Positions 6,131 through 9,712 of a stretch of 9,712 nt of DNA are shown piece by piece. The stretch is from JAUILA01 sp964563925 (GTDB taxonomy: Bacteria > Bacteroidota > Bacteroidia > Cytophagales > Cyclobacteriaceae). The notes under the pieces were generated by a model. That model made no database searches, had not been told where the DNA came from, and was given only the letters and a program-made list of their open reading frames with translations. Both the position numbers and the translations under genes were made by a program. How positions within the stretch are numbered: position 1 is the first letter of the stretch; each line of letters opens with the position of its first letter. Where the stretch lies: positions 1 through 9,712 of the forward strand of contig CAZLZD010000092.1 in assembly GCA_964563925.1 (NCBI GenBank). Direction: 5' to 3'.

Positions 6131-7420
6131 ATGAACGAAACCTGGCAATTAATACGGGACGGGTACTCAGGATATGCTGATTATCTGTGGCAGGAGATTA
6201 CCAATCCGTCCTGGCACAATTATTTTTACTGGTTACTCGGTGTGAGCGCCGTATTCTTTGTACTCGAACTTGTTTCGCCCTGGAGAAGAGATCAGCCGGT
6301 TTTGCGCAAGGACTTCTGGCTGGATCTTTTCTACATGTTCTTCAATTTTTTCCTTTTTTCACTGGTGATCTATAATGCGGCATCCAATGTGGTGGTTCAT
6401 TATTTTAACAGCCTGCTTGAAAGCATCGGGATAACCAACCTCGTGGCATTCGAGGTAATGTCCTGGCCGGTATGGGCCCACCTGCTTCTGGGCTTTGTGG
6501 TTCGGGATTTTATTCAATGGTGGACGCACAGATTGCTGCACCGTGTCCCATGGCTTTGGGAGTTCCATAAAGTACATCATTCCGTTGAGGAAATGGGTTT
6601 TGCAGCTCACCTTCGGTATCACTGGATGGAAACGATCGTTTACCGGACGCTGGAATATATTCCGCTGGCACTCATTGGTATCGGGCTGCGCGACTTTTTT
6701 ATCATTCACATTGTCACGCTGGCCATCGGGCATTTCAATCACTCCAATATCCGGGCAGGACTGGGCCCCCTCAGGTTTATTTTTAACAACCCGCAGATGC
6801 ACATCTGGCACCATGCCTATGATATCCCCGAAGAACATCCTTACGGAGTCAACTTTGGCATCAGCCTGGCCCTCTGGGATTATCTCTTCGGAACTGCCTA
6901 TATTCCTTTTGAAGGAAAGAATATTCGCCTGGGATTTCGTGACATAGAAAAATTCCCGCACCGGTTCTGGTCTCAGGTAACCTATGGATTTCGTTCCAAA
7001 CGCAGGGAAAAACCGCAGGGAAATCGTGCCACCCTTGTGAATATCATCATTCTCTTTATGTTTTTCCTTTCCTGTTCACCGGCTGCAGAGCAACGTCCGG
7101 TTGTCTCACTGCTGACGCCCCAAAATGCAATGCTCCTGCTGCAGAAGGAAGAGGTGCAGATTATCGATGTGCGTACAAAGGAGGAAACGGCTGACGGTAT
7201 GCTTGAACATGCCATACATATGGATGTGACAGATCCTGCATTTCCGGAGATGATCGCAACCCTTGACCCCGATCGTCCATTACTGGTTTACTGTGCATCG
7301 GGCATGCGCAGCGCAAGGGCCTCTCAGATTTGCCTGGAATCCGGCTTTAGTAAGGTATTTGACCTTGAAGGCGGGATTCGCTTTTGGCAGCAGCAGGGAT
7401 ATACCGTAAAAATACCGTAA
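6131..7420 (+). CDS. Fatty acid hydroxylase/sterol desaturase-type membrane protein fused to rhodanese
   Basis: 429 residues. Residues 1-290 are a membrane di-iron oxygenase of the FA_hydroxylase family. Several hydrophobic spans carry the histidine clusters H133xxxH137, H146xxHH150, H201xxH204 and H224xxHH228 that bind iron and oxidise a lipid-like substrate. After a basic stretch (KRREKPQGNR) comes a hydrophobic segment ending in the lipobox-like FLSC (C315). A rhodanese domain (about 325-428) follows, with the complete active-site loop C388-A-S-G-M-R393-S, suitable for carrying a persulfide. FA hydroxylases are usually about 250-350 residues and stand alone, so the C-terminal half is an addition. 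The start has a Shine-Dalgarno (AGGGGAG). The stop TAA shares its last base with the ATG of the PLP enzyme. The substrate is unknown. An in-frame GTG at 7037 could allow separate production of the rhodanese. Confidence 0.88.
   Translation: MNETWQLIRDGYSGYADYLWQEITNPSWHNYFYWLLGVSAVFFVLELVSPWRRDQPVLRKDFWLDLFYMFFNFFLFSLVIYNAASNVVVHYFNSLLESIGITNLVAFEVMSWPVWAHLLLGFVVRDFIQWWTHRLLHRVPWLWEFHKVHHSVEEMGFAAHLRYHWMETIVYRTLEYIPLALIGIGLRDFFIIHIVTLAIGHFNHSNIRAGLGPLRFIFNNPQMHIWHHAYDIPEEHPYGVNFGISLALWDYLFGTAYIPFEGKNIRLGFRDIEKFPHRFWSQVTYGFRSKRREKPQGNRATLVNIIILFMFFLSCSPAAEQRPVVSLLTPQNAMLLLQKEEVQIIDVRTKEETADGMLEHAIHMDVTDPAFPEMIATLDPDRPLLVYCASGMRSARASQICLESGFSKVFDLEGGIRFWQQQGYTVKIP
7037..7075 (+). other. Internal lipoprotein-signal-like junction between hydroxylase and rhodanese
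   Basis: Within the fused gene, codons 303-315 begin with an in-frame GTG and read V-N-I-I-I-L-F-M-F-F-L-S-C, followed by SPAAEQ. This is what the N-terminus of a Bacteroidota lipoprotein looks like: a short hydrophobic core, L-S-C lipobox and small or acidic residues after the Cys. It suggests either an ancestral fusion of a rhodanese lipoprotein gene or an active internal start. Inside the fusion it would serve as a membrane span. A weak AGGGA lies too far upstream to be a good ribosome site. Confidence 0.45.
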
Positions 7421-8841
7421 TGAAGCCAGGCATCACATCCGCACCCGAAACGTTGGCTGAATTTGAAGTAAGGTTCCGTCGGGGTCATGCGGATTTTGAC
7501 AAAACAGCAGGTCTGGATGAACTGCGTGCGAAGGATTTTGACCGCCTTGATCGCACCGGAACGGTATATCTTGATTTTACCGGGGGTAATTTGTATGCGG
7601 AGCGCCAGGTCAGAAAGCATATGGACTATCTCCTGAAGGATGTGTACGGAAATCCGCATTCTCAAAATCCAACTTCTCTCAGGTCAGGCCGCGAAGTGGA
7701 AAACACACGCCGGCAGATCCTGGATTTTTTTCATGCCGGTGAAGACTACCTGCTCGTGTTTACGCCTAATGCATCCGGGGCGCTCAAAATAATCGGGGAA
7801 TCCTATCCATTTGACGATGGGAGCCATTTCCTGCTGCCGTTTGACAACCATAATTCAGTGAATGGCATTCGGGAATATGCAAGGGCAAAAGGAGCGGGGG
7901 TTACGTACTCCCCGCTGACCATTGAGGACCTCCGGTTTGACAGGTCTGCGTTGTCCGGTTACCTTCATGCCTTCAGGGATGCCCGGCATAAACTTTTCGC
8001 CTACCCGGCCCAGTCAAATGTGTCCGGGGTTAAACATTCCCTGAAGTGGGTAAAAGAGGCCAGGGAGCTCGGGTGGGATGTACTCCTGGATGCCTCCGCG
8101 TTTGTCCCTACCAACACCCTGGATCTGCGCGAGGTGACTCCGGATTTTGTCAGTATGTCGTTCTATAAGATGTTTGGTTATCCGACCGGGCTTGGCGGTT
8201 TATTTATCCGGAAGGATTCCTTCCATAAACTGGCGAAGCCCTGGTTTGCGGGGGGCACAGTTACCCTGGCTTCTGCGATGACTGAGAATTTCTTCCTGGC
8301 TCCTGATCATGCCCGGTATGAGGACGGCACAATAAATTACCTGGATATACCGGCCTTACGCCATGGATTTGATCTGTTGTCTGAAATTGGAATGGACCTT
8401 ATCAACTTCCGGGTTGGCGAGCTAACCGGATTTCTCCTTGATGAGATGCGTAAACTCACCCATTCCAACGGAGCCCGCCTGATTCGGATAATCGGTCCGC
8501 AGGATACCACCGACCGGGGTGGTACGGTCATTTTTAACTTCCTGGAGCCTGACGGAACCACCCATGCTTACGCTGAGGTTGAACGTGCCGCCAACGAATT
8601 CAATATATCCTTACGCACGGGCTGTTTTTGCAATCCGGGAATTGACGAGCTGAGTAACCACCTGGAGGCCGGTGAGCTCGATTCTTATTTCAAATCGCAC
8701 GAACAGGAGGAAGCGGACGTGGAGGATATGATGGCTCGCCTGCATACTATGCGCGGGGCTATTCGAATCTCCCTGGGCATGATCACCAACCTGGCCGATT
8801 TGCATGCCTTTCTGCAGTTTCTGGCAACATTCCGGCGGTAA
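7420..8841 (+). CDS. Class V aminotransferase-fold PLP enzyme, MOCOS/ABA3 sulfurase N-domain-like
   Basis: 473 residues of the NifS-like PLP fold. Several stretches resemble the N-terminal domain of eukaryotic molybdenum-cofactor sulfurase more than IscS or SufS: YLDFTGGNLY, YGNPHSQNPTSLRS, FAYPAQSNVSGVKHSL, SFYKMFGYPTGLGGLFIR and YEDGTINYLDIPALRHGFD. Visible active-site residues are H144, D224 in DASAFVPTN (pairs with the PLP nitrogen), Q198 and the Schiff-base lysine K250. The loop RTGCFCNPG offers C402 and C404 as persulfide-forming cysteines. The C-terminal MOSC domain of MOCOS is absent. By family it would release sulfur from cysteine; other class V reactions (selenocysteine lyase, kynureninase-like) remain possible. 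The ATG at 7420 overlaps the stop of the fused hydroxylase-rhodanese gene (TAATG), which implies translational coupling. An upstream TTG at 7384 is not needed. Confidence 0.85.
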   Translation: MKPGITSAPETLAEFEVRFRRGHADFDKTAGLDELRAKDFDRLDRTGTVYLDFTGGNLYAERQVRKHMDYLLKDVYGNPHSQNPTSLRSGREVENTRRQILDFFHAGEDYLLVFTPNASGALKIIGESYPFDDGSHFLLPFDNHNSVNGIREYARAKGAGVTYSPLTIEDLRFDRSALSGYLHAFRDARHKLFAYPAQSNVSGVKHSLKWVKEARELGWDVLLDASAFVPTNTLDLREVTPDFVSMSFYKMFGYPTGLGGLFIRKDSFHKLAKPWFAGGTVTLASAMTENFFLAPDHARYEDGTINYLDIPALRHGFDLLSEIGMDLINFRVGELTGFLLDEMRKLTHSNGARLIRIIGPQDTTDRGGTVIFNFLEPDGTTHAYAEVERAANEFNISLRTGCFCNPGIDELSNHLEAGELDSYFKSHEQEEADVEDMMARLHTMRGAIRISLGMITNLADLHAFLQFLATFRR

Positions 8842-8849
8842 ATCCTGCT

Positions 8850-9350
8850 TTAGGGAACCACCTTTTCCAAATCATCCAGGTATTGTTCAATACCTGAAGT
8901 CTGACCAATGATGAATTTTGAGATAAAGCGAAAGAATGGATTGTAGACAATTCCCTGTTCTTCAATGGTTAAAATGCAATTTTCCCCATTGGCATCAATG
9001 TCAAATATCCATTGACCGGAATAAGGTAAATCCTCAGTGGTAATTCTTGTTATCAGCCTTCTTTGATCAATTTTTTGTACCTGCTCGTACGTGATTTGGT
9101 CACCGTACATGTCCACCTCTGTCCATGTCGTGGGGGACAATGATTTCACTGCATTGATATCGGACCTCCAGGATGGATAATTCTCAAAATCGGTCAGCAT
9201 TTGCCAGGTTTTTTCTGCCGTTAAATTCAGTTCCCGGGCAGCCGAAACGGTATGTCTTTCCGGCAGAAAATATCCAATGGCATAGATAACCAATACGATG
9301 CCGGCAAAGACTGCCAACGTGCTGAATATCCACTTTCGTTTTCTCATCAT
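8850..9350 (-). CDS. Membrane-anchored SRPBCC-family protein
   Basis: About 166 residues. A basic N-terminus (MMRKRKW) precedes one hydrophobic span (IFSTLAVFAGIVLVIYAIGYF), so the protein is anchored with its main domain probably outside the cytoplasm. The rest is an SRPBCC/polyketide-cyclase-like domain: TVSAARELNLTAEKTWQMLTDFENYPSW is the first strand, helix and 'D..NYPSW' turn, and the C-terminal helix (IGQTSGIEQYLDDLEKVV) closes the fold. I chose ATG at 9350 (another ATG follows at 9347) over the in-frame TTG at 9371, which would add seven unremarkable residues. It converges on the PLP-enzyme gene with only 8 bp between the stops, so there is no room for a dedicated terminator. It is related in fold, not closely in sequence, to the SRPBCC gene at 743-1183. 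The ligand is unknown. Confidence 0.8.
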   Translation of the reverse strand: MMRKRKWIFSTLAVFAGIVLVIYAIGYFLPERHTVSAARELNLTAEKTWQMLTDFENYPSWRSDINAVKSLSPTTWTEVDMYGDQITYEQVQKIDQRRLITRITTEDLPYSGQWIFDIDANGENCILTIEEQGIVYNPFFRFISKFIIGQTSGIEQYLDDLEKVVP

Positions 9351-9417
9351 CAATGAAGGACGATTATACAAGTTAGTCCGATCAACGGATTTTTAATGGC
9401 AAAAAGATAAAAAGTTA

Positions 9418-9545
9418 ATGCCTGCCGGTAACACGTCAAATGATTGATGTTAGAATAATACGTCATTTATTACTTGTAAATATTTTACCGGAGAATAATC
9501 CGGTTATCTCATGTAAGGATGTATGTTACCGCTACCGGCAGGCAT
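9418..9545. repeat. 128-bp segment bounded by perfect 13-bp inverted repeats
   Basis: ATGCCTGCCGGTA at 9418-9430 and its exact reverse complement at 9533-9545 bound an AT-rich non-coding interior. The interior contains a smaller inverted repeat (ACCGGA 9487-9492, TCCGGT 9499-9504) and two ACGTCA copies. It resembles a miniature inverted-repeat or REP-type element, but I see no target-site duplication. This covers most of the 305-bp gene-free stretch 9372-9676; the remainder is the tRNA promoter and leader. Confidence 0.45.
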
Positions 9546-9588
9546 CCCAATGGAAGATTGGTTGAGAAAATTCAAATAGTAATTTTAA

Positions 9589-9619
9589 TTGACAGAATTG
9601 ACCAAAGTTTCTAACTTTG
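9589..9619 (+). promoter_or_regulatory. Bacteroidota-type promoter of the tRNA-Arg gene
   Basis: TTGACA (9589-9594) and TAACTTTG (9612-9619) are separated by 17 bp. The second box is an exact match to TAnnTTTG, and the TTG-to-box spacing (20 bp) fits the Bacteroidota sigma-factor consensus. Transcription would start near 9625, about 50 nt before the tRNA. Confidence 0.75.
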
Positions 9620-9632
9620 TGCCTCCGTAAAA

Positions 9633-9656
9633 TGGGCGGGTATTCCTTTTCGCCCA
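9633..9656 (+). other. Hairpin in the tRNA 5' leader
   Basis: TGGGCG (9633-9638) pairs with CGCCCA (9651-9656) over a 12-nt loop, between the inferred transcription start and the mature tRNA end. It may be a leader structure removed by RNase P during tRNA maturation; the role is inferred. Confidence 0.35.
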
Positions 9657-9676
9657 ATATGCCTGAGAATTTCTTT

Positions 9677-9712
9677 GGCCCCGTAGTTCAATGGATAGAA
9701 TAGAAGTTTCCT
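9677..9712 (+). tRNA. tRNA-Arg (anticodon CCU), 3'-truncated by the window end
   Basis: The 36 visible bases fold as the 5' half of a tRNA: acceptor strand GGCCCCG (9677-9683), TA at positions 8-9, a D arm (GTTC pairing with GAAT around AATGGATA), A26, then anticodon strand GAAGT and loop TT-CCT. The last three bases are the anticodon CCU, read for AGG arginine codons. The 3' half, including the T arm, is outside the window, so it cannot be confirmed that the gene is intact. Confidence 0.88.

Noticed and set aside
7384..7419. TTG start for the PLP enzyme upstream of ATG 7420
   Set aside because: It lies within the rhodanese coding sequence, adds 12 residues unlike the family N-terminus, and the ATG in the TAATG overlap is a normal coupled start.
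9523..9579. 18-codon reading frame (MLPLPAGIPMEDWLRKFK)
   Set aside because: Very short, overlaps the right inverted repeat, has no ribosome site or family support.

Overview
The window looks like an ordinary chromosomal stretch from a Bacteroidota-type bacterium in the broad sense (Cytophagia, Balneolota or a relative; I cannot place it more closely). Three things point there. A promoter in front of the tRNA gene has the Bacteroidota TTG...TAnnTTTG form. A TPR-containing, membrane-anchored histidine kinase is typical of the group. Shine-Dalgarno sequences are scarce. Base composition is roughly even and uniform. There are no transposases, phage genes or CRISPR arrays.

Layout. Positions 3-680 hold the 3' part of a serine beta-lactamase-like hydrolase, ending at a probable terminator (710-732). 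Two minus-strand genes follow in transcription order: a 1-Cys peroxiredoxin (1910-1272) and a small SRPBCC-fold protein (1183-743), with a 15-bp inverted repeat between them. Divergent from the peroxiredoxin, a plus-strand run begins with a large TPR histidine kinase (2060-4237), followed 4 bp later by a 69-residue unknown protein. A solitary 66-residue HTH protein comes next, then a secreted TPR/beta-propeller protein (4805-6052).

The most distinctive part is 6053-8841. A palindrome with CRP/FNR-type geometry lies just upstream of a TAAATTTG -7 box. Behind it is a membrane fatty-acid/sterol-type hydroxylase fused to a rhodanese domain. The junction looks like a lipoprotein signal peptide (lipobox Cys 315). 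The stop codon overlaps by one base the start of a PLP enzyme resembling the NifS-like domain of eukaryotic molybdenum-cofactor sulfurase (MOCOS/ABA3). A lipid-oxidising enzyme, a persulfide carrier domain and a desulfurase-like enzyme therefore appear to be one translationally coupled unit. Its function is not known to me and is the best candidate here for something new. The membrane topology complicates a simple sulfur-relay model.

The window closes with a convergent, membrane-anchored SRPBCC protein (9350-8850), a 305-bp non-coding stretch carrying a 128-bp segment bounded by perfect 13-bp inverted repeats, and the first half of a tRNA-Arg(CCU) gene with its promoter and leader.
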